Source of the DNA: an uncultured Eudoraea sp.
GTDB taxonomy: Bacteria > Bacteroidota > Bacteroidia > Flavobacteriales > Flavobacteriaceae
Direction: 5' to 3'
DNA length: 64,000 nucleotides
Assembly (NCBI GenBank): GCA_947258405.1
Contig: CAMYIE010000001.1
Span: 62,001-126,000 of the forward strand
Part shown: piece after piece, positions 34,626 through 44,227 of the stretch
How the letters are laid out: the number at the start of each line of letters is the position of its first letter
Numbering within the stretch: the stretch's first letter is position 1
Notes under the pieces: model-generated
Database searches by the model: none
Seen by the model: only the letters and a program-made list of their open reading frames with translations
Told to the model about the DNA's origin: nothing
Program-made: the position numbers and the translations under genes

Positions 34626-36944
34626 ATGAATCAGGATTACATATTGCCACATGATTGGTCGATAATCGAGGAAGGGTTTCAGAAAGAAAATGTTAAATCT
34701 TCGGAGAGCCTTTTTAGCATAGGTAACGGAGCCATGGGCCAGCGGGCAAATTTTGAAGAGCAATATTCAGGACATACTTTTCAGGGAAGCTATATCGCAG
34801 GTGTATACTATCCAGACAAAACACGAGTGGGTTGGTGGAAGAACGGGTACCCGGAGTATTTCGCCAAAGTTCTCAATGCGCCCAGCTGGATCGGAATAAA
34901 TGTATCGGTAAATGGTGAGGCACTCGATTTGAATAACTGTACCTCCGTAAAAAATTTCCGAAGGGAACTCAATATGAGGGAAGGCTGGTACCAGAGAAAG
35001 TTTGAAGCTACCATGACCAATGGGGCAGAGGTAATGGTAAAAGCTACAAGGTTCCTCAGCCTTGATCTCGATGAACTCGGTGTGATCAAATACGAGCTTA
35101 CCGTGGTGAACAAAGAAGCCGTGGTACAATTTGTGCCTTACCTCGACAGCGGTATTAAAAATGAAGATAGTAATTGGGACGATAAATTCTGGAATACTAC
35201 AAAGGTGATCTCCGACGGACATCAATGTTTTATCGAAGCACATACCATGAAGACCCATTTCGATACCTGTACCTTCATGGAAGCCCGGTTACTCTCGGGA
35301 AATAATTCCGATCCCATCGAAGAAATTAAAGAGGAGCTCTTGGTAGGCCATAGCTATCAACAACAGTTAGAAAAAGGTGCGACGGCAACATTGCTGAAGT
35401 TTGGAGGCTATACAGTATCGAGAGATCATAAAAGCGATGAATTGGTAAAAGCGGCAAAAGATGTGCTTAAAAAAGCAAATGATCTGGGATTTGACCGCTT
35501 GATAGAAATGCAAAAAACAGCCTGGGCCGGTATTTGGGATATGAGTGATATCACCATTGAGGGCGATGTTAAAGCTCAACAGGGTATCCGGTTTAATATT
35601 TTTCATCTGAACCAAACCTATCTGGGAACAGATTCGCAACTCAATATTGGCCCGAAAGGATTTACCGGTGAAAAGTATGGAGGAAGTACATATTGGGACA
35701 CGGAAGCGTACTGCATTCCCTTTTATATGGCGACCAAAGACCATAAGGTGGCCAGGAACCTTCTCCAGTATAGATACAACCATCTACAAAAGGCCATTGA
35801 GAACGCCCAGAAATTGGGGTTTTCAGGAGGTGCAGCGCTGTACCCAATGGTTACGATGAACGGAGAGGAATGTCATAATGAGTGGGAGATCACTTTTGAA
35901 GAGATCCACCGTAATGGTGCTATAGCATTCGCCATATATAACTACTTCAGGTTTACCGGAGACTATTCCTATATCCCGGAAATGGGACTTGAAGTATTGA
36001 TTGGGATCTCGAGGTTCTGGAATCAAAGGGCATCGTATTCCACGGATAAGAATAAGTATGTTATTTTGGGGGTAACCGGGCCGAATGAGTACGAAAACAA
36101 TGTTAATAACAACTGGTACACCAACTACCTGGCCCGATGGTGTATCCGTTATACTTTGGAACAACTCCAAAAGGTAAAAGAAGGATACCCACAAGATTAC
36201 GAGCGGATCATTGGGCAGACAAAAATATCAGTAACGGAGACCGACGCCTGGCTCGAAGTGGCAGATAATATGTATTTCCCATTCTCAGAGAAGCATAATA
36301 TATTTCTTCAGCAAGATAGTTTTCTAGATAAGGAACTCATCACCGTGGCAGAATTAGATAAGTCGCAAAGACCGATCAATCAGAAATGGAGCTGGGATCG
36401 GATACTGAGATCACCATATATAAAACAGGCCGATACACTGCAGGGGTTCTATCTTTTCGAAGATCAATTCGAGCTGGATGAAATTGTACGCCATTTCGAT
36501 TTTTATGAACCGTTTACCGTTCATGAGTCATCCCTTTCTCCCTGCGTACATTCTATACTTGCGGCAAAACTCGATAGAACGGCCAAGGCCTATGAATTAT
36601 ATCTGAGAACTTCAAGACTCGACCTAGATGATTATAACAAAGAGGTTGAAGAGGGGTTGCATATCACTTCAATGGCAGGTACCTGGATGAGTATAGTAGA
36701 AGGATTTGGAGGTATGAGAGTGGTGGAAGATAAGCTCTCCTTTACACCCAGAATTCCCGATCAATGGGAAGCGTATTCCTTTAAGGTGAATTTTAGAAAC
36801 CGTATCCTTAAAGTAAAAGTAACCAGTGAGAAAACGAGTTTCGAGCTGGAAGGCAAGGATGAAATGTCGATCCGTATTTATGGAAAAAGACTGGTTTTAA
36901 CCCCATCTGCGGAGGTAAGCGAAGCCAATTCCTTTGCGGTCTAA
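34626..36944 (+). CDS. GH65 phosphorylase, probably maltose phosphorylase
   Basis: This 772-residue cytoplasmic enzyme of glycoside hydrolase family 65 phosphorolyses an alpha-glucoside, most likely maltose, to glucose and beta-glucose 1-phosphate. The N-terminal beta domain carries SIGNGAMGQRANFEE. The (alpha/alpha)6 barrel contains GPKGFTGEKYGGSTYWDTEA, and GVTGPNEYENNVNNNWYTN carries the catalytic acid E488 at the PNE position. The chain ends in a small beta domain. The neighbouring pgmB supports the beta-glucose 1-phosphate product. Kojibiose or trehalose phosphorylase remain possible, as GH65 specificity cannot be read from the barrel motifs alone. Confidence 0.93.
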   Translation: MNQDYILPHDWSIIEEGFQKENVKSSESLFSIGNGAMGQRANFEEQYSGHTFQGSYIAGVYYPDKTRVGWWKNGYPEYFAKVLNAPSWIGINVSVNGEALDLNNCTSVKNFRRELNMREGWYQRKFEATMTNGAEVMVKATRFLSLDLDELGVIKYELTVVNKEAVVQFVPYLDSGIKNEDSNWDDKFWNTTKVISDGHQCFIEAHTMKTHFDTCTFMEARLLSGNNSDPIEEIKEELLVGHSYQQQLEKGATATLLKFGGYTVSRDHKSDELVKAAKDVLKKANDLGFDRLIEMQKTAWAGIWDMSDITIEGDVKAQQGIRFNIFHLNQTYLGTDSQLNIGPKGFTGEKYGGSTYWDTEAYCIPFYMATKDHKVARNLLQYRYNHLQKAIENAQKLGFSGGAALYPMVTMNGEECHNEWEITFEEIHRNGAIAFAIYNYFRFTGDYSYIPEMGLEVLIGISRFWNQRASYSTDKNKYVILGVTGPNEYENNVNNNWYTNYLARWCIRYTLEQLQKVKEGYPQDYERIIGQTKISVTETDAWLEVADNMYFPFSEKHNIFLQQDSFLDKELITVAELDKSQRPINQKWSWDRILRSPYIKQADTLQGFYLFEDQFELDEIVRHFDFYEPFTVHESSLSPCVHSILAAKLDRTAKAYELYLRTSRLDLDDYNKEVEEGLHITSMAGTWMSIVEGFGGMRVVEDKLSFTPRIPDQWEAYSFKVNFRNRILKVKVTSEKTSFELEGKDEMSIRIYGKRLVLTPSAEVSEANSFAV

Positions 36945-37006
36945 GACATATCCGTTTCGGATGAGAATAATTGTAGAAGAGCGAAATACCTTTCTAACAT
37001 TAGGCG

Positions 37007-38851
37007 ATGCGAATAATGATCAGGATAATTTGGTTTCTTGTACTACTCCTTAACATGAATGAAGCTTCATCTCAATTAGATAGAATTGAACCGCCGTTTT
37101 GGTGGTCGGGAATGCAGCGACCCACTCTTGAGATCCTTTTTTATGGAAATGATATTGCTGCCTACCAGCCCAGTTCGGAGGATATCAAAATAAAAAAAGT
37201 AGATCGCACCACAAATCCCAATTACTTGTTTGTCACAGTTGAGACTGCTCAACAACCAACAACTTCATCGGTTTTTACCTTCAGTAAAGAAAATGCTCCT
37301 GATATTACTGTTACTTATGAGTTCCGTGAAAGAAGGGAAGGCTCTGCAGCAAGGAAGGGATTCGATGCTTCAGATTTGATCTATTTGATTATGCCCGACC
37401 GTTTTGCCAACGGGGATCCTTCCGGGGATTCTCATCCTGAAATGCAGGAAAATGCAGACCGGTCTCAGCAGGGGGGAAGGCATGGTGGCGACCTCAGAGG
37501 AATAATTGATCATCTGGACTATATCGAGAACCTTGGTGCTACGGCGATTTGGAGTACACCTATGTGTGAAGACAACGATTCTCAGGGTTCATATCACGGA
37601 TATGCACAAAGCGATGTATATCGTATAGATCCCAGAATCGGGACTAATGAAGAGTACTTGGAGCTCTCTAATGGCTTGCATCAACGCGGCATGAAACTTA
37701 TCATGGATTATGTGACCAACCATTGGGGACTGGAACATTGGATGATAAAAGACATGCCCGATGAAGACTGGGTACACAATTTTTCAGAATATCGTCAAAC
37801 CAATCACCGAATGACTACTCAGTTAGATCCCTATGCATCTGAAAGGGATCTGAAAGACTGTATCGAGGGATGGTTTGTGCCATCTATGCCCGATCTGAAT
37901 CAAACCCACCCAAAGATGCTAACCTATCTGATACAGAACGCACTCTGGTGGATCGAATACGCCAATCTCGATGGTCTGCGTGTGGATACCTATTCATATA
38001 ACAACAGGGAAACTATTTCACAATGGACAAAGGCGATAATGGATGAATACTCATCTTTTAATATTGTAGGTGAGATTTGGATGCACCATCAGGCTCAGAT
38101 AGCATTCTGGCAGAAAAACAGTAAAATCGGGGCGCTTCAGAACTACAATTCCTACCTGCCCTCGATCATGGATTTTACTTTGCACGATGCGATCATAGAA
38201 GTATTTGATGAGCAGGAACCTCAGTGGAATTCGGGAATGGTTCAGGTCTATGAAAATTTCGTTAACGATTTCCTCTACCCAGACACCCATAATATTATGG
38301 TGTTTGCCGAAAATCACGATACACGGAGGATAAACGAAATCTATCCGGATATCGCCGATTATAAAATCATCATGTCGCTTATAGCAACCATAAGAGGTAT
38401 ACCTCAGGTATATTATGGTAGTGAGATTGGAATGAGAGGCCGGAAATCTCAGGGAGATGGAGATATCAGAAGGGATTTCCCGGGAGGCTGGCCAGAGGAT
38501 GAGTTAAATGCTTTTGAAATCTCGGGCAGAGATGAGATTCAAAATCAATATTATGATTTCAGTGCCAGACTTTTTAACTGGCGCAAAAAATCTGAGGTGA
38601 TCCATAGGGGTGAAATGACGCATTATACCCCAGAGGAAAATGTATATGTCTATTTTAGGTCCCTTGCCGATCAGACTGTCATGGTAGTACTAAATCCGAA
38701 TAAAGATTCCCGCGAACTGGACCCGGAGCGATTTCATGAAAGTATTGAAAAGTATACCAAAGGTCTTGATTTGATTAGTGAAGAGGTTATCGATCTGAAT
38801 GAGAAGTTTCTGATTGAAGGCAAAACCGCATATATTTTGGAATTGAAATGA
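37007..38851 (+). CDS. GH13 cyclomaltodextrinase/neopullulanase-like, periplasmic
   Basis: This 614-residue GH13 enzyme has a cleavable signal (RIIWFLVLLLNMNEASSQ). An N-terminal beta domain (~25-120, WWSGMQRPTLEILFYGNDI) precedes a catalytic barrel with D327 (DGLRVDTYS), E356 (VGEIW) and D438 (ENHDTRR), then a C-terminal beta domain (~540-614). The N-terminal module and length match the cyclomaltodextrinase/SusA type. It hydrolyses alpha-1,4-glucans or cyclodextrins in the periplasm after SusC import. Three ATGs occur close together at the start; the first is used. It overlaps the next gene by 4 bases. Confidence 0.9.
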   Translation: MRIMIRIIWFLVLLLNMNEASSQLDRIEPPFWWSGMQRPTLEILFYGNDIAAYQPSSEDIKIKKVDRTTNPNYLFVTVETAQQPTTSSVFTFSKENAPDITVTYEFRERREGSAARKGFDASDLIYLIMPDRFANGDPSGDSHPEMQENADRSQQGGRHGGDLRGIIDHLDYIENLGATAIWSTPMCEDNDSQGSYHGYAQSDVYRIDPRIGTNEEYLELSNGLHQRGMKLIMDYVTNHWGLEHWMIKDMPDEDWVHNFSEYRQTNHRMTTQLDPYASERDLKDCIEGWFVPSMPDLNQTHPKMLTYLIQNALWWIEYANLDGLRVDTYSYNNRETISQWTKAIMDEYSSFNIVGEIWMHHQAQIAFWQKNSKIGALQNYNSYLPSIMDFTLHDAIIEVFDEQEPQWNSGMVQVYENFVNDFLYPDTHNIMVFAENHDTRRINEIYPDIADYKIIMSLIATIRGIPQVYYGSEIGMRGRKSQGDGDIRRDFPGGWPEDELNAFEISGRDEIQNQYYDFSARLFNWRKKSEVIHRGEMTHYTPEENVYVYFRSLADQTVMVVLNPNKDSRELDPERFHESIEKYTKGLDLISEEVIDLNEKFLIEGKTAYILELK

Positions 38852-40758
38852 TAAACACTGGAGCAATTCACATATTGAGAACTATTAATCGATTATGGTC
38901 TGTTGGCTTATGTATTTTGTTAATTAATATGTCGGCCTGCGGGGAAAATGAAAAAGAAGTTAAATCTATGAACCTGAAGCGCGATCCTAAAAAGAAAGAA
39001 GTAATCTACCAGGTGTTCACGAGACTATTTGGTAATACTAATACCAACAACAAACCCTGGGGCACAGCTGAGGAAAACGGGGTGGGAAAATTTTCTGATT
39101 TTACCGAAAAAGCATTAGAAGAACTCAGGGACCTCGGTATAACCTATATCTGGTATACTGGTATTCCACATCATGCATTGATAACCGATTATTCCAACTA
39201 CGGAATTTCCAACGACGACCCCGACGTGGTCAAGGGGAGGGCAGGTTCGCCTTATGCCGTGAAGGATTATTATAATGTAAACCCGGATCTGGCCGATGAT
39301 CCTTCCCGTCGATTAGAAGAGTTCAAAGCCTTGCTGGACCGCAGTCAAAAAGCCGGACTGAAAGTGCTTATCGATATTGTTCCGAATCATGTAGCTCGTA
39401 ATTATGATGGAATTTCGACTCCTGAGGGCTTTGAGGCTTTTGGCGTTTCCGATGATACTTCGGTTGTGTACAAGCGGGATAATAATTTTTATTACATACC
39501 GGGGGAAGCTTTCGAAGTACCTGATAGCCATAATGGGTACCAACCTCTCGGTGGAGAAGATCACCCTCTTTCCGATGGGAGGTTCGAGGAAGTGCCTGCC
39601 AAATGGACTGGCAATGGCTCGCGTGCTGCAAAACCGGGGTTCAATGACTGGTACGAAACTGTTAAAATCAACTATGGTATAACGCCGGATGGCGTAGCCG
39701 AATTTGATCTTTTACCCGACGACTATGCCGACAAAGACCACGCGCTGCATTATGAGTTTTGGGGAGATAAAGATGTGCCGGATTCCTGGAAAAAATTTAG
39801 AGACATCGCAATTTATTGGCTCGATATCGGGGTAGACGGTTTCAGGTTCGATATGGCCGAAATGGTGCCTGTTGAGTTTTGGAGTTATCTGAACTCAAAT
39901 ATTAAACACAATAATCCGGATGCCATGTTGGTCGCAGAGGTATATAATCCTGAACTTTATCGCGAATATATTCACAAAGGGAAGATGGATTATCTCTACG
40001 ATAAGGTAGAGTTGTACGATAGTATTAAACACATAATTCAGGGTCATGGATGGACCGATCATATTCCTGTGGTGCAGAAGGGATTGGCCGATATTGAACA
40101 CCACATGCTTCACTTTTTGGAAAACCACGATGAACAACGTATTGCCAGTCCAGATTTTGCCGGAAACGCCAAAAAGGCAAAACCGGCAATGGTAGTTTCA
40201 GCTACGATCAGCACCTCTCCGACCATGATATATTTCGGACAGGAAGTGGGAGAACCCGGGGTGGAGGATGCCGGCTTTGGTGCCCCTACCCGCACTTCAA
40301 TCTTTGACTATATAGGAGTGCCCCATCATCAGCGCTGGGTAAACGATAAAAAATTTGATGGAGGTCAACTTAGTGCAGAGGAGAAACAACTTAGGGATTT
40401 TTATAAACGGCTACTAAATTTTACAATCTCCAGTGATGCCCTGATGGGCAGATATGAAGAGATCCATTTCTACAACAAAGAAAACACCGATGGATACGAC
40501 CATCGGGTACTTTCATTCGTAAGGTGGTCAGGGGATGAAAAACTTCTTATCATTACCAATTTTGATAACGAGAGATCCTATGATCTAAATCTTAAGATCC
40601 CTCCAGCGATAATTTCTGAATGGGGATTACACCAAGACCATTATGAAATGGAAGATGTCCTTTATGGTAGTGTTATAAATATGGAGGTTCAGGAAGATCG
40701 GGGCAGCCTGCAGATCTCGCTGTCTCCTTTGGAGTCGTATATATACAGATTAAAATAA
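38848..40758 (+). CDS. GH13 alpha-amylase lipoprotein (SusG-like)
   Basis: This 636-residue lipoprotein (lipobox at ...NMSAC) has a GH13 barrel with D335 (DGFRFDMAE), E364 in LVAEVYNPE and D428 in ENHDEQR. The usual glycine before the acid/base is replaced by alanine (AEVY), which keeps the glutamate. Extra loops (DSHNGYQPLGGEDHP, DYADKDHALHYEFWGD) mark an outer-membrane-type amylase. As a lipoprotein it could degrade glycan on the cell surface before SusCD, while its periplasmic neighbour completes the job. It overlaps its neighbour by ATGA and is the last gene of the operon. Confidence 0.9.
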   Translation: MINTGAIHILRTINRLWSVGLCILLINMSACGENEKEVKSMNLKRDPKKKEVIYQVFTRLFGNTNTNNKPWGTAEENGVGKFSDFTEKALEELRDLGITYIWYTGIPHHALITDYSNYGISNDDPDVVKGRAGSPYAVKDYYNVNPDLADDPSRRLEEFKALLDRSQKAGLKVLIDIVPNHVARNYDGISTPEGFEAFGVSDDTSVVYKRDNNFYYIPGEAFEVPDSHNGYQPLGGEDHPLSDGRFEEVPAKWTGNGSRAAKPGFNDWYETVKINYGITPDGVAEFDLLPDDYADKDHALHYEFWGDKDVPDSWKKFRDIAIYWLDIGVDGFRFDMAEMVPVEFWSYLNSNIKHNNPDAMLVAEVYNPELYREYIHKGKMDYLYDKVELYDSIKHIIQGHGWTDHIPVVQKGLADIEHHMLHFLENHDEQRIASPDFAGNAKKAKPAMVVSATISTSPTMIYFGQEVGEPGVEDAGFGAPTRTSIFDYIGVPHHQRWVNDKKFDGGQLSAEEKQLRDFYKRLLNFTISSDALMGRYEEIHFYNKENTDGYDHRVLSFVRWSGDEKLLIITNFDNERSYDLNLKIPPAIISEWGLHQDHYEMEDVLYGSVINMEVQEDRGSLQISLSPLESYIYRLK

Positions 40759-40792
40759 AAAACGGGCCTTCTTTGTTCCAAAAGACCCGTTT
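40759..40792. terminator. Bidirectional terminator between convergent genes
   Basis: AACGGGCCTT (40761-40770) and AAGACCCGTT (40782-40791) form a stem around a short loop, with one mismatch that becomes a G-U pair on the minus strand. T-runs lie on both sides (TTTATTTTAATCT on the minus side). It would end both the GH13 operon and the gene at 40813. Confidence 0.85.
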
Positions 40793-40812
40793 TCGGTGAT
40801 TGATTATGTGGG

Positions 40813-41241
40813 TTAGTTCGATGCTGCCCTTGGAGCCATAGCCTTATATGCTATACCGATAACTGCACCTATCAGTGCGAAAAATATCAGGTTAACCACG
40901 GCATCAGTCAGATGTCCTGTAAGGTCCATCATAGAAGATGTGGCATACCACAAAAGACTATAGGAAATACCTGCAAAAATACCGATCCAAATGCCAAAAT
41001 TAAATCCGGATCCAGCTCCGAAATTTCCGCCAGCCCACTTGCCGTAGATGGTACTTAAGGCAAATGATCCAATGATATGACTTATGACCAGCATCCCAAA
41101 ATCGGGCTCCTCCTTCATGATATTGGTAATAGTATGTCCTTCATAATAATCAACAAGGGCTATACCCCAGATTATGTATCCCAGAATAAACATGGTTAGC
41201 GCTCCGGCAAGTGTTGCGAGTAAATTTTGTTTAGTAAACAT
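40813..41241 (-). CDS. Four-helix membrane protein, unknown function
   Basis: This 142-residue integral membrane protein has four hydrophobic helices at about residues 9-31, 45-67, 72-97 and 111-137. A glycine-rich second loop (GGNFGAGSGFNFGIWIGIFAG) gives close helix packing. I chose ATG 41241 because a further in-frame start upstream is a TTG. The layout resembles small uncharacterised DUF1761/DUF4199-type membrane proteins, but I cannot assign it. It is monocistronic: the terminator at 40759 lies just after its stop and the next gene upstream is divergent. Confidence 0.6.
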   Translation of the reverse strand: MFTKQNLLATLAGALTMFILGYIIWGIALVDYYEGHTITNIMKEEPDFGMLVISHIIGSFALSTIYGKWAGGNFGAGSGFNFGIWIGIFAGISYSLLWYATSSMMDLTGHLTDAVVNLIFFALIGAVIGIAYKAMAPRAASN

Positions 41242-41443
41242 AGTTCGAATGTTAATAGGTTGATAATATCGCAAAGATATTAAATAATAATTATCAAATA
41301 GTTAATAAACACCTCATAAAATGATTATTGTATAATTACTTCGATTATAAATTAAATCGGATCTTCTCTTCAGTCGCTATATTATTTGAACTGAAATCGT
41401 ATTTTTACCATCATTTCCAAAACTCCTTATACTTTTAGAATTT

Positions 41444-42199
41444 ATGAGAAAATTGAGTAGTCTACTAACTTTTTTGTTAATTGGCGGCATTGCACTGAAT
41501 TGTTCAAACAATATGAAAGAACCACTGGTTATTGGACACCGGGGAGCGATGGGGCATGAAACAGAGAATACGCTGGCCTCTGTTCAAAAAGCCCTTGACC
41601 TTGGAGTAGATATGATCGAGATCGATGTATTCAATATAAGAAGTGGTGAGACCGTGGTATTTCATGATGAAAGATTAGAGCGTTTGTCTAATGGTGGCGG
41701 CAGAATTGAGGAGTATAATATTGTAGCTGTCAAAAACCTGACGCTCCGCGGAAATCACAGAATTCCACAGCTTCAGGACGTATTGAAACTTGTCGACAAA
41801 AAGGTGAACCTCAATATTGAATTGAAAGGCGCCGATACCGCAGACCGGGTAAACTTTATAATTGGAAGGTATATTGAAAACCAGGGTTGGGCTTTAGATC
41901 AGTTCCTTATTTCAAGTTTTAATTGGGAGACACTACGCGAAATGAGGAACATGAACCAAAATATTGCCATTGCCGTGCTCACGGAAGGCGATCCGATGAA
42001 TGCAATTCCTATTGCTCAGGAGCTTAATGCAGTGGCGATCAACCCTGATTATAAAACATTAAATCAGGCCAATATAGATGCTATTCATGCAGCTGGGTTA
42101 AAGGTATATACCTGGACTGTCAATGATCCTGATGAGATTGAGAAATTGAAGAAAATGGGGGTCGACGGTATCTTTTCCGATTATCCCGAGAGGATATAA
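41444..42199 (+). CDS. Glycerophosphodiester phosphodiesterase, lipoprotein
   Basis: This 251-residue GDPD-family lipoprotein has the lipobox ALNC in the signal (ending at Cys20). It hydrolyses glycerophosphodiesters to glycerol 3-phosphate and an alcohol. Visible motifs are the HRG metal and catalytic segment (IGHRGAMGHETENTLASV), EIDVFNIRSGETVVFHDE with the second histidine, and LNIELKGADTADRV. C-terminal TWTVNDPDE and GVDGIFSDYP are standard for the barrel. Being a lipoprotein it acts in the periplasm. The glpF-glpK pair nearby would use the glycerol side of the same metabolism. The next gene starts 3 bp on. Confidence 0.92.
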   Translation: MRKLSSLLTFLLIGGIALNCSNNMKEPLVIGHRGAMGHETENTLASVQKALDLGVDMIEIDVFNIRSGETVVFHDERLERLSNGGGRIEEYNIVAVKNLTLRGNHRIPQLQDVLKLVDKKVNLNIELKGADTADRVNFIIGRYIENQGWALDQFLISSFNWETLREMRNMNQNIAIAVLTEGDPMNAIPIAQELNAVAINPDYKTLNQANIDAIHAAGLKVYTWTVNDPDEIEKLKKMGVDGIFSDYPERI

Positions 42200-42201
42200 A
42201 A

Positions 42202-43494
42202 ATGTACGATGTAATTATTGTCGGTGGCGGGGCGGCCGGTTTTTATGCAGCCCTGCATATTGCCGAAGGAGCACCACATCTAAAGATAGCTATTTTAGAG
42301 AAAGGAAGGAAAGTGCTGTCTAAGGTGAAAATTTCTGGAGGCGGCCGATGTAACGTCACCAACGCTGCAATTGAACCTCAGTTGCTTGTACAGCATTACC
42401 CTCGTGGTACTAAAGAATTATTGGGCCCTTTTTATATTCATGGCAGCAGGGATACGATTTCATATTTTGAAGGTCATGGTATTGGTCTGAAGACAGAAAA
42501 GGATGGAAGAATCTTTCCCATTACGAATGATTCTATGACTATAATCAATTTTTTCCTGAATAAAACACTGGAGCACGGGACTGAAGTTTTAAGAAATACA
42601 CCGGTTCTGGATATCATCCCACCCCAGCAGTCGGAAAGCAACTCGGAACAACCATGGCAAGTAGTGAGCAAGCATCGAACATTTACAGCAAAATTCGTTA
42701 TGATTACCACGGGGGGGAATTCAAAGATATGGTCAATGCTAGGTCAAAAAGGGTATCAAATAATTCAGCCGGTTCCTTCCCTCTTCAGTTTCAACATAAA
42801 GGATGACCGAATTGCAGGACTTCAGGGAATTAGCCTAAATACCAGAGTTAAGGTACTGAGGCCAAATCATGGAAACCGCGAAATGTCTATCGGGCTGAAG
42901 ACCTGGTCTAAAGCGAGAGGATCTTTAACTGCTGAAGGCCCTCTTCTGATAACCCATTGGGGATTAAGTGGTCCGGCAATATTAAAATTGTCTGCATGGG
43001 GAGCTCGTGAACTATTCGGCTGTGGGTATCGTTTTCGCATCCAGGTAAACTGGATCCCGGACTATCATTCCAACAGTATAGTTCAGGTATTAAAAGAAAT
43101 TAAATCTGTAGATAGCTCTAAAACAGTTTTAAGAACACAGGCTTTCGATATCCCCAAAAAACTTTGGGGTAAACTGGTAAAGGCCTCGGGGGTAAATCCA
43201 AGCCTTACCTGGGCCGAAATGAGCAACCAGAAAATTGAAAACCTGGCTACAATGCTAAGCGCTTCTGAATTTGATGTAAACGGTAAAAGTACCAATAAGG
43301 AAGAATTTGTAACTGCAGGAGGGATAGAACTGAAACAAATCGATTTCAAGACCTTTGCAAGCAGGGTCCACCCCAATCTTTATTTTGCGGGAGAGGTACT
43401 CAATATAGACGGAATCACAGGAGGTTTTAATTTTCAATCGGCCTGGACCGGGTCCTATATTGCGTCAATGGCCATAGTTTCAAACGTGCAATAA
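42202..43494 (+). CDS. HI0933-family NAD(P)/FAD-dependent oxidoreductase
   Basis: This 430-residue flavoprotein begins MYDVIIVGGGAAGFYAALHI, an FAD-binding Rossmann fold, and contains KISGGGRCNVTNA, the hallmark of the HI0933/BaiN-type family. The C-terminus has the second FAD segment LYFAGEVLNIDGITGGFNFQ. Substrate is unknown; characterised relatives act on small ketones or steroids or on rRNA-linked flavin chemistry. It is separated by only 3 bp from the GDPD gene, so the two are probably one transcript, although I see no functional link. Its 3' end overlaps the convergent aquaporin gene by 15 bases. Confidence 0.9.
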   Translation: MYDVIIVGGGAAGFYAALHIAEGAPHLKIAILEKGRKVLSKVKISGGGRCNVTNAAIEPQLLVQHYPRGTKELLGPFYIHGSRDTISYFEGHGIGLKTEKDGRIFPITNDSMTIINFFLNKTLEHGTEVLRNTPVLDIIPPQQSESNSEQPWQVVSKHRTFTAKFVMITTGGNSKIWSMLGQKGYQIIQPVPSLFSFNIKDDRIAGLQGISLNTRVKVLRPNHGNREMSIGLKTWSKARGSLTAEGPLLITHWGLSGPAILKLSAWGARELFGCGYRFRIQVNWIPDYHSNSIVQVLKEIKSVDSSKTVLRTQAFDIPKKLWGKLVKASGVNPSLTWAEMSNQKIENLATMLSASEFDVNGKSTNKEEFVTAGGIELKQIDFKTFASRVHPNLYFAGEVLNIDGITGGFNFQSAWTGSYIASMAIVSNVQ

Positions 43495-44214
43495 ATGGCT
43501 GGCAAGAGCCGCTAGAATCCCGCCAAGAACAGGTCCTATAACAGGAATCCAGCTATATGTCCAGTTACTGCCGCCTTTCCCTTTGATCGGAAGCAGGGCG
43601 TGCATTATCCTGGGGCCAAGATCACGAGCCGGATTTATAGAATAACCGGTTGTTCCTCCCAAAGACATACCTATTGACCAGACCACCAAAGCTACCGGAA
43701 GAGCACCCAATGATCCCAGTCCGATAACGGAATCGGTTTCGAGGATCGTGGCATCGGTGAAAAACAATACGGCAAAAACCAAAACAAAGGTTCCTGTTAT
43801 TTCGGCTAACAAATTCAAAGGCATGTTGGGGATGGCCGGCGCTGTACTGAAAACAGCAAGTTTTAAACCCTGGTCCTCGGTTCGGTCGAAATGGTCTCTG
43901 TAATTGAGCCAGATCAGAAATGCGGCCAACATTGCCCCGATAAATTGCGCGAGCACATATGTAGCTACGCTGCTCCAGGGGAATAATCCGGCAGCCGCTA
44001 GTCCGATGGTCACCGCAGGATTGATATGGGCACCACTATGAGGGGATGCAATAGCCACAGCCACATAGACAGCCATTGCCCAGCCAGTGGTGATCAATAC
44101 CCAGCTACCGCTGCTATTGCCCTTGGTATCTTTTAAAACCACATTGGCATTTACCCCGCATCCAAGAAGCATTAAGATAAATGTTCCTACAATTTCTGCT
44201 GCAAATGGTGTCAT
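43480..44214 (-). CDS. glpF: Glycerol facilitator (aquaporin family)
   Basis: This 244-residue six-helix channel of the aquaporin family has two NPA half-helix motifs, HSGAHINPAVTIG and GYSINPARDLGPRI. The aspartate after the second NPA (NPARD) is the residue typical of glycerol facilitators rather than water-only aquaporins. It admits glycerol through the inner membrane. Its stop lies 15 bases into the end of the convergent flavoprotein gene. Its start lies 13 bp after the glpK stop on the same strand, so the pair is an operon for glycerol uptake and phosphorylation. Confidence 0.93.
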   Translation of the reverse strand: MTPFAAEIVGTFILMLLGCGVNANVVLKDTKGNSSGSWVLITTGWAMAVYVAVAIASPHSGAHINPAVTIGLAAAGLFPWSSVATYVLAQFIGAMLAAFLIWLNYRDHFDRTEDQGLKLAVFSTAPAIPNMPLNLLAEITGTFVLVFAVLFFTDATILETDSVIGLGSLGALPVALVVWSIGMSLGGTTGYSINPARDLGPRIMHALLPIKGKGGSNWTYSWIPVIGPVLGGILAALASHLLHV

Positions 44215-44227
44215 ATCTCCCTGCTAT

